Assembly (NCBI RefSeq): GCF_000758705.1
Contig: NZ_CP009287.1
Location: 2,356,001-2,420,000 of the forward strand
Reading direction: 5' to 3'
DNA length: 64,000 nucleotides
Origin: Paenibacillus graminis
GTDB lineage: Bacteria; Bacillota; Bacilli; Paenibacillales; Paenibacillaceae
Under the pieces are notes generated by a model, which worked only from the letters and a program-made list of their open reading frames with translations, was not told the DNA's origin and ran no database searches. Positions 54,865-61,920 of this stretch are shown piece by piece; the stretch's first letter is position 1; every line of letters starts with the position of its first letter. A program made the position numbers and the translations under genes.

Positions 54865-55341
54865 TTATGGGGATTTAAGCCGCTTGCAGGAGGATCGCTC
54901 CATAAAAAGGGTATCGATTTTAATTTTTGCGCTCACGGCTGAGCTAGTGTGAAAAGGTGAAGTCAAGAGGTCAACGGCCCATTGCGCCATTTGCTGTTTT
55001 TCTACGTGAACGGTGGTCAGCTCCGGCGTCTGAATGAGAGATTCGTTGATATTATCGAATCCGACGGCCGATACATCCTCTGGAAATGAGAAGCCTAGTT
55101 CAGCGAGTGCCCTCATGGTGCTGATGGCTATATAATCACATCCACAGAAGAAAGCGGTAGGAAACGGCTGTCCATTATCCATTAATTTGTGCAATTTTTC
55201 CCTTAAGGGTAACTGGGAAGAGAACAGGGTTGGAGGCACAGCCAGAATGTTGCTTTTGGAAATCTCCAAATGATGCTCAGCCAACGCAGACAAAACCCCC
55301 CGCTTGCGCTCATCGAAGTTGTGAATCCGTTGTCTGCAATC
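54865..55341 (-). pseudogene. LacI-family regulator, C-terminal remnant
   Basis: Only the second half of a LacI-type effector domain remains: FDERKRGVLSALAEHHLEIS, PTAFFCGCDYIAISTMRALA, FPEDVSAVGFDNINESLIQT and TTVHVEKQQMAQWAVDLL. Similarity runs upstream of any start codon to a stop near 55341, and the DNA-binding head and first half of the effector domain are absent. It is therefore a decayed second sugar regulator beside the glucan genes. Confidence 0.75.
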
Positions 55342-55351
55342 TCATTTCATA

Positions 55352-55468
55352 CATTGTCTGAACACGGGCGAGGAATTTCAGACGAGCGGAGAAGACAACT
55401 TAAAAACGCTGGAGCTTGTATTTGAAACTTACAGGAACGCAAAAGAACATAGGGTCATTCATTTTTGA
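55352..55468 (+). pseudogene. Gfo/Idh/MocA dehydrogenase, C-terminal remnant
   Basis: An open stretch reading TGEEFQTSGEDNLKTLELVF then ETYRNAKEHRVIHF ends in TGA at 55466-55468. This is the typical C-terminus of Gfo/Idh/MocA NAD(P)-dependent sugar dehydrogenases. The remaining 300 or so residues are missing; the DNA upstream belongs to the LacI remnant on the other strand. Confidence 0.6.
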
Positions 55469-55561
55469 CAGCCGATAGACACACTGCCCTGAAATCATAT
55501 GGCTTGGTGGATATCGACACAATGATGGACTTCCGGGCAAGGTCGTATATGCAGATCAAAA

Positions 55562-55600
55562 AAGAACCTGATAAGAGCTCATCAGGTTCTGGTTTTTTTT
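55562..55600. terminator. Intrinsic terminator
   Basis: AGAACCTGAT, loop AAGAGCTC, ATCAGGTTCT, G, then TTTTTTTT. With the A run before it, it can also serve the minus-strand cyclomaltodextrinase gene. Confidence 0.8.
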
Positions 55601-55654
55601 GAATTTAAAAGCGGGACAAGTCAGATTGGTTACTCTTATAGCTGTCTTGTGCTG

Positions 55655-57400
55655 TTACAGCAACGCTTTGAGCACCGCATAGCCGTATGCGGGCAGCTTG
55701 ATCGACAGTTTGCTGCGTTCGGCGCGCACGGTGTCGCCGGTAAACAGGTTCTCCCAGTTGCGGTCTTCTACATCAAGGGAGAAGGTTTGCGCCGTTTCCT
55801 CTGTGTTGACAAGCACCAGGATGATATTATCGCCCAGACGGCGTTCGTAGGCGAGCTTGCTTCCCTGCGGTCCGGCTTCCAGGAAGGTAAAGGTGCCAGT
55901 GCGGAGCGCAGGATGGCTGCTGCGGATTTCAATCAGCTTGCGGTAATAGCTGAACAGGTCCAGATCCTGATTTTCCGGGTTCCATTCCATGCATTTGCGG
56001 CAGCCCGGATCGCCTTCGCCGTCCATGCCGATTTCGTCACCGTAATAAATGCAAGGTGTGCCCATGAAGGTGAACTGGAACAATGCGGCAAGCTTTTGCT
56101 TATTTTTGTCCCCTTCAGCCAGAGTCAAAAGACGCGGCGTATCATGGCTGTCCAGCAGGTTGAAGGCTACTTCGCTGGCTTGCAGCGGGTAGCGGGAGAG
56201 CTGTTTGCCAATAGCGTTGGCGAAGCCTTCGGCATCCAGTGTGCCATAGATAAAAAAGTCGAGCACGGCATCGGTGAAGGGATAATTCATGACCGCATCG
56301 AATTTGTCGCCTTCCAGCCAAGGTGATGATTCATGCCAGATTTCGCCCAGAATATAGGCATCCGGATTCGCACGCTTGACAACCTTGCGGAAATCACGCC
56401 AGAACTCAAGATCTACCTCGTTGGCAACATCGAGCCGCCAGCCGTCAATGCCTACCTCGGTGATCCAGTATTCTGCAACCTTCAGTAAATATTCTTTTAC
56501 AGCGGAATTCTCGGTGTTCAGCTTCGGCATTAAGGGCTCGAAGGCAAAAGCATCATAAGTCGGAATATTATCCACTACCTGCAGCGGAAACTCACGGACA
56601 TGGAACCAGTCTTTGAAGGGGGAAGCTTCACCCTTTTCGAGTACATCCACAAATGGGGCAAAGGTCCGGCCCGAATGGTTGAACACTGCATCCAGCAGCA
56701 CGCGGATTCCGCGTTCATGGCAGGCGGCGACCAGCTTTTTCAGCGTCTCTACATCACCAAAATGAGGATCGACCGACATATAGTCTTCCGTATCGTATTT
56801 GTGGTTGGTGGTCGCGGTGAAGATCGGGGTGAAGTAGATGCCGGTAATGCCGAGCTCGCTCAAATGATCCAGATGGTCAATGACCCCTTGCAGGTCGCCG
56901 CCGAAAAAGTTCTCCGGTGTAGGCGTTCCGCCCCAAGGCTGCACATCGGCCGGATTCCGGCCGGGATCGCCATTTGCAAACCGCTCAGGGAAAATTTGAT
57001 AAAAGACAGCGTCCTTCACCCAAGCGGGTGGAGTAAAAACATCACCACGGTTTATGTACGGGAATTCAAACAGCCGGTTGGGATTCGCCGGACGCTCAGT
57101 CACAAACTCACTTTCCGTCATCCAAATGCGTTCATGCCCTTTTTGCAGCAGAAATCCATATTTCAGGCGCCGGTACGGGGGCACCGAAGAGCATTCCCAA
57201 TAATCGAACATAGCATCCGAGGTGAAAAGCGTCATCGGAATCAGCTCTTTGGTAGCATCCCAGGCATATTTGTCTCCGGCCCAGGCGAAAACCTCGGTTA
57301 AATCCCCTTTTTTGGCGCGCAGGCGCAGATGAATCGTCTCGTGATCATAGGCATAAGACCAGTTTAACCGCGGGCGATGATAGACAGCTTCCAGTAACAT
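55655..57400 (-). CDS. Cyclomaltodextrinase / neopullulanase (GH13_20)
   Basis: A 581-residue enzyme without signal peptide that hydrolyses cyclodextrins, pullulan and short maltodextrins in the cytoplasm. The N-terminal CBM34 (residues 1-120, MLLEAVYHRPRLNWSYAYDH at the start) makes the dimer; the barrel has the nucleophile Asp in IDGWRLDVANEVD, acid/base Glu in ILGEIWHES and the third Asp in LLDSHDTPRLL. Length matches the family (about 585). The ATG at 57400 has AGGAGG about 9 nt upstream; a longer open frame to 57604 lacks support. Transcribed divergently from malE with a 330-nt leader containing a hairpin. Confidence 0.93.
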   Translation of the reverse strand: MLLEAVYHRPRLNWSYAYDHETIHLRLRAKKGDLTEVFAWAGDKYAWDATKELIPMTLFTSDAMFDYWECSSVPPYRRLKYGFLLQKGHERIWMTESEFVTERPANPNRLFEFPYINRGDVFTPPAWVKDAVFYQIFPERFANGDPGRNPADVQPWGGTPTPENFFGGDLQGVIDHLDHLSELGITGIYFTPIFTATTNHKYDTEDYMSVDPHFGDVETLKKLVAACHERGIRVLLDAVFNHSGRTFAPFVDVLEKGEASPFKDWFHVREFPLQVVDNIPTYDAFAFEPLMPKLNTENSAVKEYLLKVAEYWITEVGIDGWRLDVANEVDLEFWRDFRKVVKRANPDAYILGEIWHESSPWLEGDKFDAVMNYPFTDAVLDFFIYGTLDAEGFANAIGKQLSRYPLQASEVAFNLLDSHDTPRLLTLAEGDKNKQKLAALFQFTFMGTPCIYYGDEIGMDGEGDPGCRKCMEWNPENQDLDLFSYYRKLIEIRSSHPALRTGTFTFLEAGPQGSKLAYERRLGDNIILVLVNTEETAQTFSLDVEDRNWENLFTGDTVRAERSKLSIKLPAYGYAVLKALL

Positions 57401-57555
57401 TAAATAATTCCTCCTAAAAGTTTTGTGAGCGTACACATCCTCGGCCTGCTGCGTGCAAAACTCGCTTCGGAAGCATACGCTTAAGTTTTGTGAGCATAAG
57501 CAGCCAGAACAGGACTGAACAAACGGACTTCGGCAGCATTGGCGGCAGAGGCGGA

Positions 57556-57593
57556 TGTGCCTTGTTGCACAATTAATGTGCCTTAGTTGCACT
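57556..57593. repeat. Tandem GTGC-CTT-GCAC sites in the cyclomaltodextrinase leader
   Basis: TGTGCCTTGTTGCACA (57556-57571) and TGTGCCTTAGTTGCACT (57577-57593) are adjacent near-identical sites, each with GTGC/GCAC inverted ends. A third related TGCCTTTTAGTTG is at 57679-57691. Confidence 0.55.
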
Positions 57594-57618
57594 GATGGGC
57601 GCATTCTCTATCCGCAAC

Positions 57619-57668
57619 AAAAAAAGGCACAACTGACAACGGTAGCTTGTCCGAGGTTGTACCTTTTT
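57619..57668 (-). terminator. Terminator-like hairpin in the cyclomaltodextrinase leader
   Basis: On the minus-strand transcript AAAAAGGUACAAC pairs fully (one G-U) with GUUGUGCCUUUUU, with an inner GACAA/UUGUC stem, followed by a seven-U run. It lies between the promoter (57740-57768) and the start codon, which is where an attenuator would be. Confidence 0.6.
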
Positions 57669-57739
57669 GAAGTTACATTGCCTTTTAGTTGTTTGCGGTG
57701 ATGTCTGTGCAGCAGATGAGGCTGCTTATAATGTTTTGG

Positions 57740-57768
57740 ATTATAGCATGGAATAATTAGGGGTTCAA
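57740..57768 (-). promoter_or_regulatory. Sigma-A promoter of the cyclomaltodextrinase gene
   Basis: Minus strand: TTGAAC (57763-57768), 17-bp spacer, perfect TATAAT (57740-57745). Confidence 0.75.
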
Positions 57769-57807
57769 TACTTTAGTTCAAACCATTGCACAAAATTTTA
57801 GGAGACG

Positions 57808-57821
57808 GAAAACCGGTTTTT
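57808..57821. promoter_or_regulatory. Operator-like palindrome AAAACCGGTTTT
   Basis: Perfect 12-bp palindrome (57809-57820) upstream of both the cyclomaltodextrinase promoter and malE; same core as 6084-6095 and 57961-57974. Confidence 0.5.
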
Positions 57822-57960
57822 CTACAGGATAAATAACCAATAAAATCTAATAATATCCATTAAAATGAAATAAAAGGATAATAAGAAAGCTTACTCCAGA
57901 TTTGTGGGAATGATTCGTTGTAAACCAGTAAGAATAGGAGCTTTCTTTTGAAAAAGGGAG

Positions 57961-57974
57961 GAAAACCGGTTTCC
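57961..57974. promoter_or_regulatory. Operator-like palindrome GAAAACCGGTTTCC
   Basis: Second AAACCGGTTT site before malE, 152 bp from the first (about 14.5 helical turns), about 60 bp upstream of the malE -35 box. Confidence 0.5.
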
Positions 57975-58014
57975 CTTCAGAAAATTGGGCAAATATGATT
58001 GAATACACTATGTG

Positions 58015-58075
58015 CAAACGTTTTTACAATTAAGATTACTGTTGTATTATGAAATAGAGGAATGAAGCGCTTTCT
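58015..58075 (+). promoter_or_regulatory. malE promoter with MalR operator and cre site
   Basis: TTTACA (58023-58028), 16-bp spacer, TATTAT (58045-58050). CAAACGTTTT (58015-58024) overlaps the -35 box, and a cre-like AATGAAGCGCTTTCT (58061-58075) covers the start point. This predicts maltose induction and glucose repression. Confidence 0.7.
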
Positions 58076-58215
58076 GGAACTTGCCGAAGCGTATTATAGA
58101 CGGGGAACAAATAAATACATACATTTTTTTTGAAACCCCTGAAATCGTTTGCGCAAGATCTGAAGCAACATCGTAAGCGCAAAGCAAGATACACAAATTA
58201 GGAGGGGTTAAGTCA

Positions 58216-59550
58216 ATGGAATTGAAAAAGCTTATGGTTCTCACCGCAGCATTCTCTATGGCAGCGTCCATTACAGCGTGCAGCTCTAACAACAACGGCA
58301 ATAATGGGAAAAATGCTTCGGCAACCACAGCACCGGCAGATAATGCAACAGCAACTAATGCTGCGAACAGCGGCAACGCTTCGGCAGCAGGCGACATTAA
58401 ACCGGAAGAGGGCGCATCGCTGCTCGTATGGGAGAGTAAAGAAGAGAGACCGTTTGCCGAGGAAATGGCCAAACAATTTACAGCTAAATATAACGTTCCA
58501 GTGAAAATTGAAGAGGTGGCACCGCCGGATCAGGTAGGCAAACTTACGCAGGATGGCCCATCCGGCCTGGCAGCAGATGTTGTGCTGATCCCGCATGACA
58601 ATCTGGGCAAAGCCGTAAGCGCGAGCCTGCTGCTTCCAAACGATATTTTTGCCGAGCAGACTAAAGCTAACAACACGGAGGCTTCCATCGTAGGCTCCTC
58701 CTACGACGGCGAGCTGTACGGGTACCCAAGAGCGGCCGAAACCTATGCCCTCTACTACAATAAATCACTGGTCAAGGAAGCGCCTAAAACCTTTGATGAC
58801 GTAATTACCTTCGGCAAAACGTTCACAGACAAAGCCAAAAACAAATACGGAATTATGTGGGAAGTCGGCAACATGTACTTTGGTTATCCCTTCATCGCCA
58901 CTACGGGCGGCTATCTGTTCGGCAAAGACGGCACAGACAAAGACGATATCGGCCTGAACAATGAGGGTGCGATTGAAGGGCTGAAAACTTACGCCAAATT
59001 GAAAGAAATACTGCCAATCAAGAGCGGTGATATCAATGCGGACATTAAGCGCAGCTTGTTCAGCTCGGGCGATGTTGCCATGGATATGACAGGTCCTTGG
59101 GAGCTTGCAGCCTACAAGCAAGCGCTTGGCGATAATCTGGGGGTCACTCCAGTGCCTACGATTGACGGCAAAACAGCCATTACGTTCTCCGGCATCAAGA
59201 TATTCGGTGTCAATGCCTACACGCAATATCCGAATGCAGCAAAACTGTATGCTGAATTTGCTTCAAGTAAGGAGTCCCAGCTTGAGCTCAATAAACTGGT
59301 TGGTTCAATTCCAACCAATAACGAAGCACTGAAGGATCCGCAAATTACGGGCGATCCGTATATCTCGGTTTTTGCTGAGCAGGCCAAGAACTCTCAGCCA
59401 ATGCCGTCCATCCCTGCAATGGGCAATGTATGGAGTCCTGTGAACGCAGCCCTTCCGGAAATCTGGGATAACAATGCAGATCCTAAAGCGGCTATGGACA
59501 AAGCAGTACAGCAAATCAAAGACCTCAATAACGGTGCAACTGCGAAGTAA
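58216..59550 (+). CDS. malE: Maltodextrin ABC transporter substrate-binding lipoprotein
   Basis: A 444-residue lipoprotein with signal peptide and lipobox ITAC (Cys22), an Asn/Ala/Thr-rich linker, and a family 1 solute-binding fold: SLLVWESKEERPFAEEMAKQ at the start of the domain, AADVVLIPHDNLGKAV, YDGELYGYPRAAETYALYYN, DMTGPWELAAYKQALGDNLG. It captures maltose/maltodextrins outside the membrane and delivers them to MalF/MalG. GGAGGGG is 8-9 nt before ATG. First gene of the malEFG operon; a hairpin after it probably favours higher MalE expression. Confidence 0.94.
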   Translation: MELKKLMVLTAAFSMAASITACSSNNNGNNGKNASATTAPADNATATNAANSGNASAAGDIKPEEGASLLVWESKEERPFAEEMAKQFTAKYNVPVKIEEVAPPDQVGKLTQDGPSGLAADVVLIPHDNLGKAVSASLLLPNDIFAEQTKANNTEASIVGSSYDGELYGYPRAAETYALYYNKSLVKEAPKTFDDVITFGKTFTDKAKNKYGIMWEVGNMYFGYPFIATTGGYLFGKDGTDKDDIGLNNEGAIEGLKTYAKLKEILPIKSGDINADIKRSLFSSGDVAMDMTGPWELAAYKQALGDNLGVTPVPTIDGKTAITFSGIKIFGVNAYTQYPNAAKLYAEFASSKESQLELNKLVGSIPTNNEALKDPQITGDPYISVFAEQAKNSQPMPSIPAMGNVWSPVNAALPEIWDNNADPKAAMDKAVQQIKDLNNGATAK

Positions 59551-59597
59551 CAGCAGTTTGTCAACAGCAAAACAATAGCATACAGTGGAATTCACTC

Positions 59598-59623
59598 GCC
59601 CGCCGCTCCGGGTAGCGGCGGGC
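59598..59623 (+). other. Intercistronic hairpin malE-malF
   Basis: GCCCGCCGCT, loop CCGGGT, AGCGGCGGGC: perfect 10-bp GC-rich arms, extended by outer GGAATTC/GAATTCC, without a U tract. Typical of structures that stabilise the 3' end of solute-binding-protein mRNA and lower permease expression. Confidence 0.7.
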
Positions 59624-59662
59624 AGTTCCTGAATTCCGCGCGGAGAGGAGAACGGAAGGGAA

Positions 59663-60976
59663 ATGCAGCGACACCGCAGCAGAGCCGCAATACTGTCGAC
59701 CATCTTTATGGGATTGGGACAAATATATAACCGCCAATTCATTAAAGGGCTTATTTTTATAGCTGTAGAGGCTGGAGCTCTGGTCTATTTCATTGCTAAT
59801 TTGGGTAGGGCCTTCTGGGGTATTACTTCACTGGGGGATACACCCAGCCATCTGGAGAAAGTAAAAGGGATCACCAAAATGGTGCCCGGAGATCATTCCA
59901 TCGTTATTTTGATTCAAAGCTTGATTACCTTAATGTTTTTTGTATTATTCCTGATTGCCTGGTTTATGAATATTAGGGATGCCCATAAAACCGGAGAAGA
60001 ACGCGAAACTGGTCGTCCTTCGAATACATTCAAACAGTCCGTACGCTACGTTTTGGATTATAAATTTGCCCAGAGCTTTTTGCTGCTTCCGGGAATCGGT
60101 ATTTTGTTCTTCACAATCATGCCGATTATCTTTATGATCATGTTGGCCTTTACGAACTTTGCCGCACCCGACCACATCCCGCCGGCGAGGCTGGTGGACT
60201 GGGTAGGTTTTGAAACCTTCCGTAATCTGCTGGTCCTTAAATCTTGGAGCCATACCTTTTACGGGGTACTTACCTGGACGATCGTCTGGGCGGTTTTATC
60301 AACTATAACTACTTACTTCGGCGGGATGCTCGTTGCCCTGCTGATCAACCAAAAAGGTATCCGCTTCAAGGGTCTGTGGAGACTGATTCTAATTGTGCCG
60401 TATGCCATTCCGCAGATGATTTCACTGCTGCTGATGCGCAACCTGTTCAACGGGCAGTTTGGCCCGATCAACCAGTATCTCGGCTATTTCGGGCTGGGGG
60501 GTCTGCCTTGGCTGACCGATCCGTTCTGGGCCAAGGTTACCGTTATTATGGTTAACATGTGGGTAGGTATTCCGGTATCCATGCTGCTGATTATGGGTGT
60601 GCTGACTACAATCCCGCGTGATATGTACGAAGCAGCCGAAGTGGACGGGGCGACCAATTATCAAAAGTTCCGCATTGTTACACTTCCAATGATCTTGTTC
60701 TCTACTGCACCTACGCTGATTATGCAATTTGCCGGCAATATCAACAACTTTAATGCCATCTACCTTCTGACTCAGGGAAATCCGGTCAACGGGAATTACC
60801 AGTATGCCGGATCAACGGACTTGCTGGTAACATGGCTGTACAAGCTGACGCTGGATCAGAACAAAAATAATATGGCTTCCGCGATAGGCATTATACTCTT
60901 CATCATTGTAGCCGGGTTCTCCCTGTACAATTACCGCCGGACCAAGTCATTCAAAGAGGAGGACATGATTCAATGA
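59663..60976 (+). CDS. malF: Maltodextrin ABC transporter permease MalF
   Basis: A 437-residue permease with about eight membrane segments, including an N-terminal pair (AILSTIFMGLGQIYN and GLIFIAVEAGALVYFIANL) and six core helices. The cytoplasmic EAA loop YEAAEVDGATNYQKFRIVTL, which docks the ATPase, is present near residue 320. The GLGQIYNRQFIKGLIF opening is common in Gram-positive MalF/MdxF proteins. GGAAGGG precedes ATG. Its stop overlaps the malG start by 4 bp. Confidence 0.93.
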   Translation: MQRHRSRAAILSTIFMGLGQIYNRQFIKGLIFIAVEAGALVYFIANLGRAFWGITSLGDTPSHLEKVKGITKMVPGDHSIVILIQSLITLMFFVLFLIAWFMNIRDAHKTGEERETGRPSNTFKQSVRYVLDYKFAQSFLLLPGIGILFFTIMPIIFMIMLAFTNFAAPDHIPPARLVDWVGFETFRNLLVLKSWSHTFYGVLTWTIVWAVLSTITTYFGGMLVALLINQKGIRFKGLWRLILIVPYAIPQMISLLLMRNLFNGQFGPINQYLGYFGLGGLPWLTDPFWAKVTVIMVNMWVGIPVSMLLIMGVLTTIPRDMYEAAEVDGATNYQKFRIVTLPMILFSTAPTLIMQFAGNINNFNAIYLLTQGNPVNGNYQYAGSTDLLVTWLYKLTLDQNKNNMASAIGIILFIIVAGFSLYNYRRTKSFKEEDMIQ

Positions 60977-61821
60977 TCATCGGACGCAAGCTTGCGAACT
61001 TTTTTCGCCTCAGCTTTAGTTACATTATTCTGATTGGGCTCGCGGTTGCTGCGATCTATCCGGCGCTCTGGATATTGTTGTCATCCTTCCGGCCGGGTAA
61101 GTCATTGTACAGCAAGACGCTGATTCCTGAACATTTTACTCTGGACCACTATAAGGAACTGTTCACTTCACCGGTGTATATGTTCGGGACCTGGTATGCG
61201 AATACACTTAAGATCGCCGTATTTTCTATGCTGATCGGTGTGGTACTGACCCTGCTGACCAGTTACGCGCTATCCAGATTCCGCTTCAAAACCCGCAAGA
61301 CTACCATGTCGGTACTGCTCATTCTCGGGATGTTCCCGGGCTTCATGAGTATGATTGCGATTTACCTGCTGCTCAATCAGTTCAATCTGCTGGATAAGCA
61401 TCTGGCGCTGATTATCGTCTATGCGGCAGGAGCACCGCTTGGCGGCACATTGATCGCCAAAGGCTTCCTGGATACCATCCCGCGTTCACTGGATGAAGCG
61501 GCACGGATTGACGGAGCCAGCAACTTCGGGATCTTTGCCCGGATTATTCTTCCGCTCTCCCGGCCGATGATTACCTATATGGCGCTCACGCAATTTGTTG
61601 GCCCATGGGTGGATTTCATCTTTGCCAAGCTGATATTGCGGACCAAGGATAACTGGACGGTCGCTGTCGGGATGTGGGATATGGTCAATACCATGCAGAA
61701 TTCCAATTTTACCTTGTTCGCAGCGGGGGCTGTGCTGATTTCCGTCCCAATTATGATTCTGTTCGCCTTCCTGCAGCGGCTGCTCGTGGACGGTTTGACT
61801 GCGGGTGCCAGCAAAGGATAG
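60973..61821 (+). CDS. malG: Maltodextrin ABC transporter permease MalG
   Basis: A 282-residue permease with six membrane helices and the EAA loop LDEAARIDGASNFGIFARII near residue 175. Pairs with MalF to form the channel. Starts inside the malF stop (ATGA), so translation is coupled. No malK/msmX ATPase gene follows; the operon ends at a terminator. In Bacillus a shared MsmX-type ATPase encoded elsewhere energises such importers, and this is likely here. Confidence 0.94.
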   Translation: MIIGRKLANFFRLSFSYIILIGLAVAAIYPALWILLSSFRPGKSLYSKTLIPEHFTLDHYKELFTSPVYMFGTWYANTLKIAVFSMLIGVVLTLLTSYALSRFRFKTRKTTMSVLLILGMFPGFMSMIAIYLLLNQFNLLDKHLALIIVYAAGAPLGGTLIAKGFLDTIPRSLDEAARIDGASNFGIFARIILPLSRPMITYMALTQFVGPWVDFIFAKLILRTKDNWTVAVGMWDMVNTMQNSNFTLFAAGAVLISVPIMILFAFLQRLLVDGLTAGASKG

Positions 61822-61856
61822 TTGTTTTGCCTGCTTTATGAATCGCAGAAACACAG

Positions 61857-61893
61857 GGTACAGCCTTTATGTTGATATTAAGGGCTGTACCTT
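61857..61893 (+). terminator. Terminator after malG
   Basis: GGTACAGCC and GGCTGTACC form a 9-bp stem around an AT-rich loop, then TTTATTTT. Confidence 0.8.
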
Positions 61894-61920
61894 TATTTTG
61901 TCATGAGGAGAGAGTGTGTA

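Larger units (their letters stand above)
57401..58215. other. 815-bp divergent regulatory region
   Basis: Control region between the cyclomaltodextrinase gene and malE. Besides the sites listed separately it has a direct repeat AAGTTTTGTGAGC (57418-57430 and 57483-57495) and AATCGTTTGCGCAAG (58143-58157), a MalR half-site-like sequence in the malE leader. No gene is seen. Confidence 0.65.

Noticed and set aside
57401..57604. N-terminal extension of the cyclomaltodextrinase frame
   Set aside because: It is Cys/Arg-rich, covers leader repeats, and an AGGAGG site sets the start at 57400.
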